In this document: positions 33,732 through 44,745 of the stretch, piece after piece
Numbering within the stretch: position 1 is the first letter of the stretch
Layout of the letters: every line of letters starts with the position of its first letter
Made by a program: the position numbers and the translations under genes
Origin: Methylomonas lenta
GTDB taxonomy: Bacteria; Pseudomonadota; Gammaproteobacteria; Methylococcales; Methylomonadaceae
Reading direction: 5' to 3'
DNA: 64,000 bases
Assembly: GCF_001644015.1 (NCBI RefSeq)
Contig: NZ_LUUI01000095.1
Coordinates: 62,001-126,000 of the forward strand
Notes under the pieces: generated by a model
The model's database searches: none
What the model saw: the letters and a program-made list of their open reading frames with translations, nothing else
Told to the model about the DNA's origin: nothing

Positions 33732-34286
33732 TTAAGTCTTTGTCTTGTTGATTTTGGCCAGTAATTGTTTTTGTCGCATCAGGCGTTCGGCTTTTTCGGT
33801 TTCCTGTTTGGCTAGCCGTAGGTTTTTGGCTTGATAACGTATTCGACTATGATCGGCATCTTTAAGTGTCCAGTCTGGGTGGGGCGCAGGTTGCATGCTG
33901 ATGCAGTTGACGGGGCAGGGTGCTACGCATAATTCGCAGCCGGTACACTCCGCCTCGATGACGGTGTGCATGTGCTTCGAGCTGCCCAAAATCGCGTCGG
34001 TCGGGCAGGGTGGCAAACATTTGGTGCAGCCTATGCACTCGGCTTCATTGATTACAGCCACCAGTCTGGGGCGCTCGACGCCGAATGCCGGGGCTAGCGG
34101 TTTGGCGGCAACGCCTAGCAGGGTCGATAGCTTTAGAATGCCGGCTTCGCCGCCGGGCGGGCATTGGTTGATGTCGGCCTGTCCGCTGGCTATGGCTTCT
34201 GCATAAGGCTTGCAGCCCTCGAAGCCGCATTTGCGACATTGAGTTTGTGGTAGCAAGGCATCGATTTGTTCAGCCGTGACAGTCAT
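33732..34286 (-). CDS. rnfB: RnfB-like ferredoxin-type electron transport protein
   Basis: A 184-residue protein with three iron-sulfur regions. The first is a four-cysteine cluster motif [10 protein letters not shown]...QCPPGG (Cys17, 20, 25, 42); the other two are ferredoxin motifs [12 protein letters not shown] and [12 protein letters not shown]. This is the soluble part of the RnfB/RsxB subunit of the Rnf electron-transport complex; the usual N-terminal membrane helix is missing. No other rnf genes are in the window, so it may work alone, for example as an electron donor to other enzymes. It is 11 bases past the metG stop and probably cotranscribed with it. Confidence 0.88.
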   Translation of the reverse strand: MTVTAEQIDALLPQTQCRKCGFEGCKPYAEAIASGQADINQCPPGGEAGILKLSTLLGVAAKPLAPAFGVERPRLVAVINEAECIGCTKCLPPCPTDAILGSSKHMHTVIEAECTGCELCVAPCPVNCISMQPAPHPDWTLKDADHSRIRYQAKNLRLAKQETEKAERLMRQKQLLAKINKTKT

Positions 34287-34297
34287 CGTTAGTCGCT

Positions 34298-36313
34298 TTA
34301 TTTAACCCGCATGCCGGCTTGGGCGCCATCGTCAGGCGATAATACCCAAAGGTCTTTGCCGCCTGGTCCTGCCGCCAGCACCATGCCTTCCGATAAACCG
34401 AAACGCATTTTGCGCGGTTTCAGATTGGCAACCACCACGGTCAGTTTGCCGATCAAATCTTCCGGTGCATAAGCGGATTTGATGCCGGCGAAAATGCTGC
34501 GGGTTTCGTCGCCGATGTCGACGGTCAGATGCAGTAGTTTTTCTGCGCCTTCCACATGCTCGGCATTGATGATTTTGGCGATGCGCAAGTCTATTTTGGC
34601 GAAGTCGTCGATTTCAATCGGTTCGGCAATCGGGTCAAAACGCTTGGCTACCGGTTGTGGGGTTTTCTGCAGGTTTTCTTTGGAGGCTTCCACAATGGCG
34701 GCGATTTTTTCCGGATCGACGCGAGTCATCAGGGGAATAAAGGCATTAATCTTATGTATCAGTAAGGGCTGGGCATCGCTGGGCCAGGCTTGTGCAGACA
34801 GATTCAGGAATTGCTCCGCATTGGCTGCTAGAACAGGAATTACCGGTTTCAAATAGGCTACTAAAATCCGGAACAGGTTTAAGCCAACGCTACACACTTG
34901 TTGCAGCTCCAGGTCTTTGTCCTCTTCTTTGGCGATCAGCCAGGGTTTTTTATCGTCGATGTACTGGTTGGCTTTGTCGGCCAGGGCCATGATTTCGCGC
35001 ATGGCTTTACCGAATTCGCGGTTTTCATACAGGTCGGCGATATCGGATTCGGCATCGATAAATTGCTGAAATAAATCCGGCTCGCTGCATTCGCTGGACA
35101 GCATGCCGTCGAAACGTTTCGTGATAAAACCGCTGCAACGGCTGCCGATATTGACCACTTTACCTACCAGGTCGGCGTTGACGCGTTGAGTGAAATCATC
35201 AAAGCTCAAGTCGATGTCGTCGATGCCGGCGCTAAGCTTGGCAGCAAAGTAATAGCGCAGATATTCCGGATTCAGATGGTCGAGATAGGTGCGGGCTTTG
35301 ATAAAAGTGCCGCGGGATTTCGACATCTTTTCGCCGTTTACGGTTAAAAAACCGTGAGCAAAAATCGCGCTGGGGGTGCGGAAATTGGCACCGTGCAACA
35401 TGGCAGGCCAGAATAAAGCGTGGAAATAGATGATGTCTTTGCCGATGAAGTGGTAAAGCTCGGTGTTGCTGTCCTTGCCCCAGAAGCTGTCGAAATCCAG
35501 TCCCTGTTTGTCGCATAAGGCTTTACTGCTGGCCATATAGCCAATCGGTGCATCCAGCCAGACATAAAAATACTTGCCCGGTGCATCGGGGATTTCAAAA
35601 CCAAAGTAAGGGGCATCGCGGGAAATGTCCCATTCCTGCAGGCCGTTTTCTAACCATTCAGACATTTTGTTACTGACTTCGGCTTGCAAATGGCCGGCGC
35701 GGGTCCAGTCGTTTAGCATGTCGCTGAAATCGGCTAAATTAAAAAAGTAATGCAGCGAATCTTTTTCGATGGGTTTTTCGCCGGAAATGGCCGATACCGC
35801 GTTTTTCAGTTCCATCGGCGAGTAGGTGGCGCCGCAGGCTTCGCAGTTGTCGCCGTATTGATCGGCTGCGCCGCATTTCGGACAGTCGCCTTTGATGAAG
35901 CGATCGGGTAAAAACATGTTTTTCACCGGATCGAAAGCCTGGGTGATGCTGCGGCTGTTGATATGGCCGCCATCGCGTAAACGCTTGTATATCAGGCTGG
36001 ACAGGGTTTTGTTTTCTTCTGAATGCGTGCTGTGGTAATGGTCGAATGCCACGCCAAAGGCATCAAAATCGTCTCTATGTTCCTGTTCAACCTGAGCAAT
36101 TAATTGTTCCGGGGTAATGCCTTCGCGGTCTGCGCGCAACATGATCGGTGTGCCGTGGGTGTCGTCCGCACAGACATAATGACATTCATGTCCACGCATT
36201 TTTTGAAAGCGTACCCAGATATCGGTTTGTATGTATTCGACAAGGTGGCCTAAGTGAATCGGGCCGTTGGCATAAGGTAAGGCGCTGGTAGCAAGGATTT
36301 TACGATTAGACAT
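34298..36313 (-). CDS. metG: Methionyl-tRNA synthetase
   Basis: A 671-residue class I synthetase. I start it at ATG 36313 ([17 protein letters not shown]), the usual family start; longer frames add unlikely sequence. The ATP motif is HLGH (residues 20-23), the zinc knuckle has [18 protein letters not shown], and KMSKS is present as [12 protein letters not shown] around residue 335. The C-terminal tRNA-binding OB domain follows (from about [16 protein letters not shown] to the end). A visible linker with Glu/Pro-rich sequence joins the domains. Length fits the bacterial dimeric type. The start has no strong ribosome site. Confidence 0.97.
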   Translation of the reverse strand: MSNRKILATSALPYANGPIHLGHLVEYIQTDIWVRFQKMRGHECHYVCADDTHGTPIMLRADREGITPEQLIAQVEQEHRDDFDAFGVAFDHYHSTHSEENKTLSSLIYKRLRDGGHINSRSITQAFDPVKNMFLPDRFIKGDCPKCGAADQYGDNCEACGATYSPMELKNAVSAISGEKPIEKDSLHYFFNLADFSDMLNDWTRAGHLQAEVSNKMSEWLENGLQEWDISRDAPYFGFEIPDAPGKYFYVWLDAPIGYMASSKALCDKQGLDFDSFWGKDSNTELYHFIGKDIIYFHALFWPAMLHGANFRTPSAIFAHGFLTVNGEKMSKSRGTFIKARTYLDHLNPEYLRYYFAAKLSAGIDDIDLSFDDFTQRVNADLVGKVVNIGSRCSGFITKRFDGMLSSECSEPDLFQQFIDAESDIADLYENREFGKAMREIMALADKANQYIDDKKPWLIAKEEDKDLELQQVCSVGLNLFRILVAYLKPVIPVLAANAEQFLNLSAQAWPSDAQPLLIHKINAFIPLMTRVDPEKIAAIVEASKENLQKTPQPVAKRFDPIAEPIEIDDFAKIDLRIAKIINAEHVEGAEKLLHLTVDIGDETRSIFAGIKSAYAPEDLIGKLTVVVANLKPRKMRFGLSEGMVLAAGPGGKDLWVLSPDDGAQAGMRVK

Positions 36314-36432
36314 GGACAAAAACAGCATTAAAAATGAGGTGCTGATTATGTCATAAAACGACCTACCTTTCATGGCTAGGTGTTTTTGAATCGAAGCTGG
36401 TGAGGTGTTACAAAATCTCAATGAACTGGAAA

Positions 36433-36457
36433 TAACGGGTAACTGAGTTACCCGTTA
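36433..36457. terminator. Hairpin downstream of the VPLPA-CTERM gene
   Basis: TAACGGGTAAC (36433-36443) pairs with GTTACCCGTTA (36447-36457) over a TGA loop. It lies 13 bases past the downstream end of the gene on the minus strand. No long T run is present. Confidence 0.65.
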
Positions 36458-36470
36458 AGGAGCTTAAAAC

Positions 36471-37013
36471 TTAAGCAGTTTTTTTACGTCTACCTACACC
36501 TATTAAGCCCAGCAAAGCACTGCCCATTAACCAAGCTGCAGGTGGAAGCGGTACAGGAAAGTCAGCTTGTGCTGTAGATGGTTGGATATCGATAGCGTAT
36601 AGTTTTTTCAAGTTACCTTGGCCTGTGAAAGCTAGCTCCCATGCGCCATTGCCTAGAAATGCAATCGGAGCAGTTGCGGCTTCAAATTCCCAAGTGCCGT
36701 TACGGTTATAACCAATTTGAAAGTTATAAGAGCCCAGTAATGTAGATGAACTCAAGCCATTGCTAATATCCCAATTTACACCGTTTTGGGCAAAAGATAT
36801 GGTTGCGCCGCCGGTGAAAACTAGTTTTGGAGTGGCGCCAATGCTGGCGGTATCTTCGAAAATGCCGAACTCATTGGTGCTTGTTCCGAAAATCAATGTG
36901 TCGAGATCGAAGAAATTGCTATCACCGTCGGTAGGAGCCCATACGCCGGCTTGGCTGGCGCCAGATACAAGCAATAAAGATAAGGCCAGGCCTTTTGTTG
37001 ATTTACTAATCAT
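36471..37013 (-). CDS. Secreted VPLPA-CTERM protein
   Basis: A 180-residue exported protein. I start it at ATG 37013 (MISKSTKGLALSLLL), with a GAG ribosome site seven bases before. A signal peptide ends near SGASQA. The C-terminal sorting signal is canonical: VPLPPAAWLMGSALLGL then basic GRRKK. The body has GTSTNEFG and SYNFQIGYN-like stretches but no known catalytic motif. A role in surface or exopolysaccharide-associated display is suggested by the sorting signal only. Confidence 0.85.
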   Translation of the reverse strand: MISKSTKGLALSLLLVSGASQAGVWAPTDGDSNFFDLDTLIFGTSTNEFGIFEDTASIGATPKLVFTGGATISFAQNGVNWDISNGLSSSTLLGSYNFQIGYNRNGTWEFEAATAPIAFLGNGAWELAFTGQGNLKKLYAIDIQPSTAQADFPVPLPPAAWLMGSALLGLIGVGRRKKTA

Positions 37014-37459
37014 GTATATCTCAAGAAAATGATTCAAGGAAAGAAGGGTATAAATTTTGAAGCTATATGAAGGCCGCCTAGCTGTTTTGCAAGCTAGTTA
37101 GCGGTATGATAACGCCTCAAAAAGTTTAAGCATTATTTGTGCCGCTTTATAAAGTTCATTGAAATCATTAGGATGGCGAGATCGGCTGTTGGTTGTTGTA
37201 ATGTTTGTCGACAGGTAAATGCTTGTTTTTATATTTTATACAAGCTTGTAGTGCCTGCATCCAGCTACATCGCCCTGGGAATGGCTGAATTCCATCGTTT
37301 TGTTACTTAATGACGTGTGTAAGATTGTTCGACAGCTAAATCCCAAATGATCTTAACTTTTACCCAACCGATGCCCAATAAAATCGGCATTATCGCCTAA
37401 CCACCTGCCATCCATGGCATTAGGTTTATTAGTTAAAGTTGTAATATTTTTCGACAGCT
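37014..37459. other. Non-coding gap upstream of VPLPA-CTERM gene and after thiC
   Basis: 446 bases without a credible gene. It contains the palindrome TGCCATCCATGGCA (near 37405-37420), enclosed by CCTAA/TTAGG, which could act as a thiC terminator. The rest shows AT-rich promoter-like sequence for the VPLPA-CTERM gene, but no clear element. Confidence 0.45.
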
Positions 37460-39485
<2,026 letters not shown>

Positions 39486-39700
39486 AGGTGGTAGATAAGG
39501 TAAATGATTAATGGTTTAAATGCAAGCTTAGGCTGGTGGGTGAGTCAAATAAAAAGCTTATAAAACAATGGGTTTTGGTTTTTGCGATTACTATTCGCTG
39601 TGGGCTTGTTAGGATTATTTACAAGTATCGGATTTTGTTAAGTTAATAAGGCAAAATCCATGATTTAGATGGTTGTTTCTATATTTGAGAGCTGACAAAA

Positions 39701-40108
39701 GTGAAAACAAGCAAAAAACGCTGCAAATTAGTATTAAGCGATATTGAGCGAGTGGCTGAGGAGCTATTGATATTGTCTGCGCAACTAACGCTGCTAGATG
39801 AGCTTAAAGAGCTGGTAACAAGGGTTTTACGGCTCTGCAAAGTTTTAAGGTCGCGGATGTCGATGTTGAAGAAAAGCAATTTTGTCGAGAAGATGCGGGT
39901 CGATGATGTTTTAATCGAATTGGATGCGATGGTCGATTTGGATATGATCAGTCAATTGGAAGAGCGTTTTTCAATGGCTTTTGCGGACTCTTCTGAAAGC
40001 CAAGCGTCTGAGATGCTGCAACAATTATTAGAAAAGTTGGAAAGACGCTATGTCATTATGCTTGAAAGTATTCAGCAACTGGCTGGGATGCTGCAAGAGG
40101 CGAACTAA
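39701..40108 (+). CDS. Uncharacterised coiled-coil protein
   Basis: A 135-residue protein with long helical stretches, rich in Leu, Glu and Arg with heptad-like spacing (about 12-60 and 95-130). It has no signal or catalytic motif. It starts with GTG (GTGAAAACAAGC) after a weak ribosome site; a later ATG at residue 53 would give a much shorter protein. Its 3' end overlaps the ispB 3' end by four bases. I cannot assign a function. Confidence 0.6.
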   Translation: MKTSKKRCKLVLSDIERVAEELLILSAQLTLLDELKELVTRVLRLCKVLRSRMSMLKKSNFVEKMRVDDVLIELDAMVDLDMISQLEERFSMAFADSSESQASEMLQQLLEKLERRYVIMLESIQQLAGMLQEAN

Positions 40109-41109
40109 TGATCGCGTTGCACAGAGAAACGAGCCAGTTGCTCTAGGGCTGTTTTGTATTCTGAATCTGGCAGACATTGCAAGGCGTCGATGGCTTTGGC
40201 CGCAGCCTGTTCGGCGCATTGTTCGGTGTATTCAATCGCATTAGTTGCTTTGACAACTTCGTAGACTGCGTTGAATGCATCTCTGGAACCGTGACGGATG
40301 GCATCAATAATAATTTGTGCTTGTTCCGGACTGCCGTGTTCGATGGCGTAAATCAATGGCAAAGTGGGCTTGCCTTCGGCTAAATCATCGCCAAGGTTTT
40401 TGCCTAATTCTTCGGTGCTGGCTTTGTAATCCAGGGCGTCATCAATCAATTGAAACGCAACTCCTAGTTGTTGGCCATAGATGGTCAGCGCTTGTTCAGT
40501 TTTATCGTCGCTAGCGGAAATAACAGCAGCTAAACGGGTGGCAGTACTAAATAATATAGCCGTTTTACGTGCAATGACATCCAGGTATTTTTCTTCGCTG
40601 GTGTCAGGGTTATTGCAATTGAGTAGCTGCAATACTTCGCCCTCGGCAATGGCAGTAGTGGTTTTGGATAAAATTTCCATCACGCGCATATTGTTGGTGC
40701 GCACCATCATTTCAAAAGCACTGGAATATAAATAATCCCCGACCAATACGCTGGCAGCATTACCCCAGACAGCGTTGGCAGATTCTTTGCCTCGGCGTAG
40801 TACCGATTCGTCGACCACATCATCATGCAACAAAGTGGCGGTGTGAATGAATTCGATGACTGCTGCCAAAATCAGATGATGATCATTGGCTTTGCCCAGT
40901 GCTTTGGCAGCCAGTAATAACAGCATGGGACGTAAACGCTTGCCTCCATTACCAATAATGTAATGACCGATTTGGTTGATCAGAACCACATCCGAGCTGA
41001 GTTCTTTAAGTATCAGTTGGTCGACGGCGCGAGTTTCTGTGGCTGTTAAGTTTTTGATCGAGTCAAAATCAATGGTTGCCGACGCTGTGGTTGAATGTGT
41101 TGCTGTCAT
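40105..41109 (-). CDS. ispB: Polyprenyl (octaprenyl-type) diphosphate synthase
   Basis: A 334-residue E-type prenyltransferase making the side chain of ubiquinone. The two Asp-rich motifs are HDDVVDES and IDDALDYK, with GGKRLRPMLLLL before the first one. Chain length (octaprenyl or other) cannot be read reliably. Start and length are typical. It converges on the coiled-coil gene with a four-base overlap. Confidence 0.93.
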   Translation of the reverse strand: MTATHSTTASATIDFDSIKNLTATETRAVDQLILKELSSDVVLINQIGHYIIGNGGKRLRPMLLLLAAKALGKANDHHLILAAVIEFIHTATLLHDDVVDESVLRRGKESANAVWGNAASVLVGDYLYSSAFEMMVRTNNMRVMEILSKTTTAIAEGEVLQLLNCNNPDTSEEKYLDVIARKTAILFSTATRLAAVISASDDKTEQALTIYGQQLGVAFQLIDDALDYKASTEELGKNLGDDLAEGKPTLPLIYAIEHGSPEQAQIIIDAIRHGSRDAFNAVYEVVKATNAIEYTEQCAEQAAAKAIDALQCLPDSEYKTALEQLARFSVQRDH

Positions 41110-41287
41110 GAGTAGTAATTATTATACGTTCGGTAGCACATGGATTTGGCTAAAATGGCGGTCATGCTATTTATATTAGTGAGCACTGTCAATAGTACCA
41201 CTTGTGGAATGGCATTTTGTTGAATATGGAAAATCAAATTTAGCTTAGTAAAAATGTCTATTTTGACTTTGAGTTGCAGATACAAGC

Positions 41288-41767
41288 TTAAAACAGACCT
41301 GCCAGCCACAAGCGGATGCGCAGACCCCATTCGCTGGTATAGCCGATGCTGGTGAATACGATGTCACCTTTTTTGTTGATAAAAAATAGTGCGGGCACAC
41401 CACGAATACCATAACGTTGGCCAATAGCGCCATCGCCATCATTGATCGTCGGCCAGTTCAGTTGGTTTTCGGCTAAATAAGCAGATAGTTTTTGCCGTTC
41501 ATCCGAACGCACAGCTACAGTCATGCCAGGATAGTCTTGTAATACGGCATTCACATTGTCTTGCATAGTGCGACAGACGCCACACCATTCAGCCCAGAAA
41601 TATAATAAGGCTGGGCCTTTTGCAAGGCTTTGCATAGGTTCTTGCCCGTTGAGAGTAGTTTGTTCTATACGTGGTGGCAGACCCGTTACCAGGTTGCTAC
41701 TGAGCAAAAATTGTCCGGCAAAAATAAAGACAGTCACCAATAGATAAAAAGCCGATTTTTTTAGCAT
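41288..41767 (-). CDS. Membrane-anchored thioredoxin-like (TlpA/ScsD-like) protein
   Basis: A 159-residue protein with an N-terminal hydrophobic anchor (AFYLLVTVFIFAGQFLL) and a periplasmic thioredoxin fold. The active site is FWAEWCGVC (CGVC). RGVPALFFINKKGDIVF is the cis-Pro loop region. I start it at ATG 41767, where ATGA overlaps the stop of the metalloprotease gene. It may reduce or oxidise periplasmic disulfides; the substrate is unknown. Confidence 0.82.
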   Translation of the reverse strand: MLKKSAFYLLVTVFIFAGQFLLSSNLVTGLPPRIEQTTLNGQEPMQSLAKGPALLYFWAEWCGVCRTMQDNVNAVLQDYPGMTVAVRSDERQKLSAYLAENQLNWPTINDGDGAIGQRYGIRGVPALFFINKKGDIVFTSIGYTSEWGLRIRLWLAGLF

Positions 41768-42495
41768 CACAAGCCTCGCATCAGGCTGGCGCCATGCTGT
41801 TTTAGCCAATGTCGGTGCTGTAGATAATCCGGCATGTGTGCGGCCACCAGTTGCCAGAAGTCTTGCGAGTGATTTTTGTGTTTGATATGACATAACTCAT
41901 GTATCACCACATATTCCATAATCACAGGCGGTGCCAAAAGCAATAGCCAATTCAGGTTGATATCATTGTATGGGCCACAACTTCCCCAGCGAGATTTCTG
42001 GGTTTTGATTCTAAGGTTGCGCGGAAATAGTTGGTGTTTAGGGCTGTGTTTATCTATTAGCTGCAAAGCCAGTTGCCGCGTATGCTGTTTCATCCAGGAT
42101 TCCAGGGCTGTTTTAATCTGTGCTGAGCTGTTTTCTGTTTGGCTGGCAGGCAAATAAACCTCAAAACGCTGATCGGTAAATTGCACGCGTAGGCGTTTAG
42201 CTGTGGTGGGTTTGATGGTTAGCGGTATATGCTGGCCCTGAAAAGGCACGTCTGCCCCTTCGACATATAGAGCGGGTGCCAGTGAGGGGGTTGTTTGAGC
42301 GCGATGTCGGACCCGTTTCAATGCATCCAGGATCCAATTTTGCTGTGCTGAAACAAATGCTTGGATACGTCGATCTGAAATCTTAGGCGGGGCCACGACT
42401 TCAATTTTATCAGTCGTAACGATGATGCGGGTTTTTTTGGCTCGTTCACTGCGACGGATTTGGTACTTTAATGGGAGTTCGCTGAGTGGGTTCAA
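41767..42495 (-). CDS. YgjP/SprT-like zinc metalloprotease-domain protein
   Basis: A 242-residue protein of the YgjP (DUF45) family. The zinc motif is VVIHELCHIKHKNHS with a downstream SQDFWQLV; upstream is SRWGSCGPYNDINLNWLL. The N-terminal half is a beta-rich region with DKIEVVAPPKISDRRIQAFV. Members have been linked to proteolysis or nucleotide hydrolysis; the actual activity here is unknown. It is the first gene of the pair with the thioredoxin-like protein. Confidence 0.88.
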   Translation of the reverse strand: MNPLSELPLKYQIRRSERAKKTRIIVTTDKIEVVAPPKISDRRIQAFVSAQQNWILDALKRVRHRAQTTPSLAPALYVEGADVPFQGQHIPLTIKPTTAKRLRVQFTDQRFEVYLPASQTENSSAQIKTALESWMKQHTRQLALQLIDKHSPKHQLFPRNLRIKTQKSRWGSCGPYNDINLNWLLLLAPPVIMEYVVIHELCHIKHKNHSQDFWQLVAAHMPDYLQHRHWLKQHGASLMRGL

Positions 42496-42515
42496 GGGCG
42501 TTTTTCCGGGGTGGG

Positions 42516-42926
42516 TTATTCAGCAGTTTCTAAGCTGTTGCTGGGTTCTTGATTAATCATGTGAGTAGCCAGGTTTTGTAACGCGCTTTGAATGTTAGTG
42601 TGCAAGCGTGGATCCATCGATATTTCATCCAGTGCCTTGTTCATGCATAGCATCCATTGGTCGCGTTCGGATGGGCCTATTTTGAACGGAAAATGCCGCA
42701 TGCGCAGCATAGGGTGGCCGAATTCTTCAATAAATAAATTAGGCCCGCCCAACCAACCCGATAAAAATTTAAATAACTTGTCTTTAGCCGAGGCCAGATT
42801 AGTTTGGTGCATGGATCGTATGTCCTGCGCTTCCGGCAGTATGTCCATGTAAAAATAGAATCTGTCGACCAGGCTGCGGATGGCGGGTTCGCCGCCAATA
42901 AAGTCATAGGGTGTTTGTGCTGACAT
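42516..42926 (-). CDS. Group II truncated haemoglobin (TrHbO-like)
   Basis: A 136-residue globin. Family residues are visible: YDFIGGEPAIRSLVDRFY at helix A-B, then KFLSGWLGGPNLFIEEFGHPMLRMRHFPF with the proximal His in the HPMLRMRH segment, and the TrHb2-typical WMLCMNKAL with the conserved Trp at G8. It binds oxygen or NO and may protect from nitrosative stress. It lies 21 bases upstream of the metalloprotease gene on the same strand, so cotranscription is possible. Confidence 0.9.
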   Translation of the reverse strand: MSAQTPYDFIGGEPAIRSLVDRFYFYMDILPEAQDIRSMHQTNLASAKDKLFKFLSGWLGGPNLFIEEFGHPMLRMRHFPFKIGPSERDQWMLCMNKALDEISMDPRLHTNIQSALQNLATHMINQEPSNSLETAE

Positions 42927-43040
42927 AGGTTTTACGCTGTTTGTTGTTTATACTAAGGCCATGGACGGCAATTTTCGGAAACTCTACCGCCATTGTAATG
43001 TCCTATCAATCAGTTATTATTCATTAAAGAGGAAAAAACT

Positions 43041-43706
43041 ATGCGATTAAATACCGCTATTCGATCTGAAGCCGGTATTCTTGAGACTAACAAAGTTCTC
43101 AGAAATACTTACTTGTTGTTGTCAATGACGTTGCTGTTTAGTGCGGCGATGGCTGCGGTAGCAATGACCTTGAATTTGCCGTATCCAGGCATGATAGTGA
43201 CCTTAGTTGGATATTTTGGTTTGCTGTTTTTAACCACCAAATTCAGTAACAGCGCTTGGGGTATTTTGTGTGTGTTTGCCTTGACCGGATTCATGGGGAT
43301 GACGCTGGGGCCTATGTTGAATATGTATGTACAAGCCTTTAGCAATGGTCATGAGTTAATCCTGACTGCCTTAGGCGGTACCGGGGTGATCTTTTTAGGC
43401 TTGTCGGCTTATGCGTTGACAACCAGAAAGGATTTCAGTTTTATGGGCGGTTTCCTGATGGTCGGTATACTGGTGGCATTTCTTGCTGGTTTAGCCGCAA
43501 TGCTGTTTTCAATACCTGCATTGAACTTGGCCGTTTCAGCGATGTTTATTTTACTGATGTCTGGTCTGATTTTGTACCAAACCAGTGAGATCATCCACGG
43601 CGGTGAAACTAATTATATTATGGCGACTGTCTCGTTATATGTCTCGTTATATAACTTGTTCACTAGTTTGCTGCAATTGTTAGGTGTGTTCGGCGGCGAA
43701 GACTAA
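43041..43706 (+). CDS. Bax inhibitor-1 (YccA/YbhL-like) membrane protein
   Basis: A 221-residue integral membrane protein with about seven hydrophobic segments. The start VLRNTYLLLSMTLLFSA and the middle segments (LTGFMGMTLGPM, YQTSEIIHGGETN) are the BI-1 family blocks with the conserved C-terminal Asp cluster in GEDs replaced by FGGED. YccA-type members modulate FtsH. The ATG follows AAAGAGGA. A bidirectional terminator follows. Confidence 0.9.
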   Translation: MRLNTAIRSEAGILETNKVLRNTYLLLSMTLLFSAAMAAVAMTLNLPYPGMIVTLVGYFGLLFLTTKFSNSAWGILCVFALTGFMGMTLGPMLNMYVQAFSNGHELILTALGGTGVIFLGLSAYALTTRKDFSFMGGFLMVGILVAFLAGLAAMLFSIPALNLAVSAMFILLMSGLILYQTSEIIHGGETNYIMATVSLYVSLYNLFTSLLQLLGVFGGED

Positions 43707-43712
43707 GTTTTT

Positions 43713-43756
43713 AACCCAAAAAAAAGCCCGGCTTACGCCGGGCTTTTTTTTGGGTT
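43713..43756. terminator. Bidirectional rho-independent terminator
   Basis: AACCCAAAAAAAAGCCCGGC (43713-43732), loop TTAC, and the exact complement to 43756. A run of eight T residues follows the G/C core on either strand. It serves the BI-1 gene and the convergent RlpA-like gene. Confidence 0.95.
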
Positions 43757-43772
43757 GGTAAAAATTCAAACA

Positions 43773-44174
43773 TTAACCCATGCTTAAAATTTCAATTTTT
43801 ACGTTGGTAAGCCCGGCATGGAGAAATCCAAGCTCTTTAGCGGCTTTTTTAGATACATCAATTAAACGCTTATTAGATTTAGCTAAGCGGTCATTGACAG
43901 TTACAACCACAGAGTGATTGTTTTTCAGGTTGGTAACGCGTAACTCTGTGCCCAGTGGTAACTTGTTATGAGCGGCAGTGAGAGCGTTTTTGTCATAGAT
44001 TTCACCACTTGTTGTGGTTCGGCCATGATACTTGTCGTTGTAATATGATGCTTTACCGGCTTTACGGTATTGTGTGTCGCCTTGTTTTTCAACTTTGGCA
44101 ACACTGATAGAATAAAAGGACATCAACGAAACCGAGAGTATGGCTTTTAGGAGCCACCTATTCTTCTTTCGCAT
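43773..44174 (-). CDS. RlpA-like septal ring protein domain (double-psi beta-barrel)
   Basis: A 133-residue exported protein. A signal peptide is visible (LLKAILSVSLMSFYSISVA). The RlpA domain follows: GKASYYNDKYHGRTTTSGE, ALTAAHNKLPLGTELRVTN and VTVNDRLAKSNKRLIDVSK. Full RlpA cuts denuded glycan and has an SPOR domain; this short form lacks SPOR. The His and Asp of the active site are present. Anchoring by lipidation is not clear. Alone in its unit. Confidence 0.85.
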   Translation of the reverse strand: MRKKNRWLLKAILSVSLMSFYSISVAKVEKQGDTQYRKAGKASYYNDKYHGRTTTSGEIYDKNALTAAHNKLPLGTELRVTNLKNNHSVVVTVNDRLAKSNKRLIDVSKKAAKELGFLHAGLTNVKIEILSMG

Positions 44175-44367
44175 CCTCTACCTCCTTACATTATGTAATT
44201 GATAAAAGGAAGCTCAGGTTAACTTAGGAAAATGGCTTTGGCAATCTTTTTCGTGGCTTTGGGGCATCATCTGTTGCCATGTGGCCACAATTACGGAGAG
44301 CGAAAAAGCGTGTATCCCGCGTAATAACTGGCGTTAGATTGGGTGTGACCGTAAGGTGATGAATGGA

Positions 44368-44730
44368 TTAAAAAAACAGAAATATTTTTTTACTGACAGC
44401 AATTTTGCCGATTAACAACAAACAGGCAATAGCTGCTGTCGAAATTAGCCAGCGCGAAGGGTTTTGTTGGCGCATTGCCAGCATGCCTAGGCCGATATAG
44501 ACAATTACCAGGGCAATCTTAGTCAATAGCCAGTCATAATCACCTGCCAGCCAATTGCCTTGAACAATTAAAGCAATGCCGCTGAATAATAATAGGCTGT
44601 CGATAATGTGCGGCCAGATTTTTAGCCATTTTTGTTGCAGGGTTTTTGGTTTAAATTCAGCAAGAAATATCCGGCTTAGGAAGCTAATACTTACCAAGAT
44701 AACCAGAAACAGATGCAGGTGTTTGAGCAT
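44368..44730 (-). CDS. SirB2-like membrane protein
   Basis: A 120-residue protein with four hydrophobic segments. LKHLHLFLVILVSISFLSR and WPHIIDSLLLFSGIALIV are the typical SirB family blocks. Members are poorly characterised. It starts 15 bases after the DctM stop on the same strand, so it may be cotranscribed with the TRAP genes. Confidence 0.82.
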   Translation of the reverse strand: MLKHLHLFLVILVSISFLSRIFLAEFKPKTLQQKWLKIWPHIIDSLLLFSGIALIVQGNWLAGDYDWLLTKIALVIVYIGLGMLAMRQQNPSRWLISTAAIACLLLIGKIAVSKKIFLFF

Positions 44731-44745
44731 GTTGTTATGAAAGGC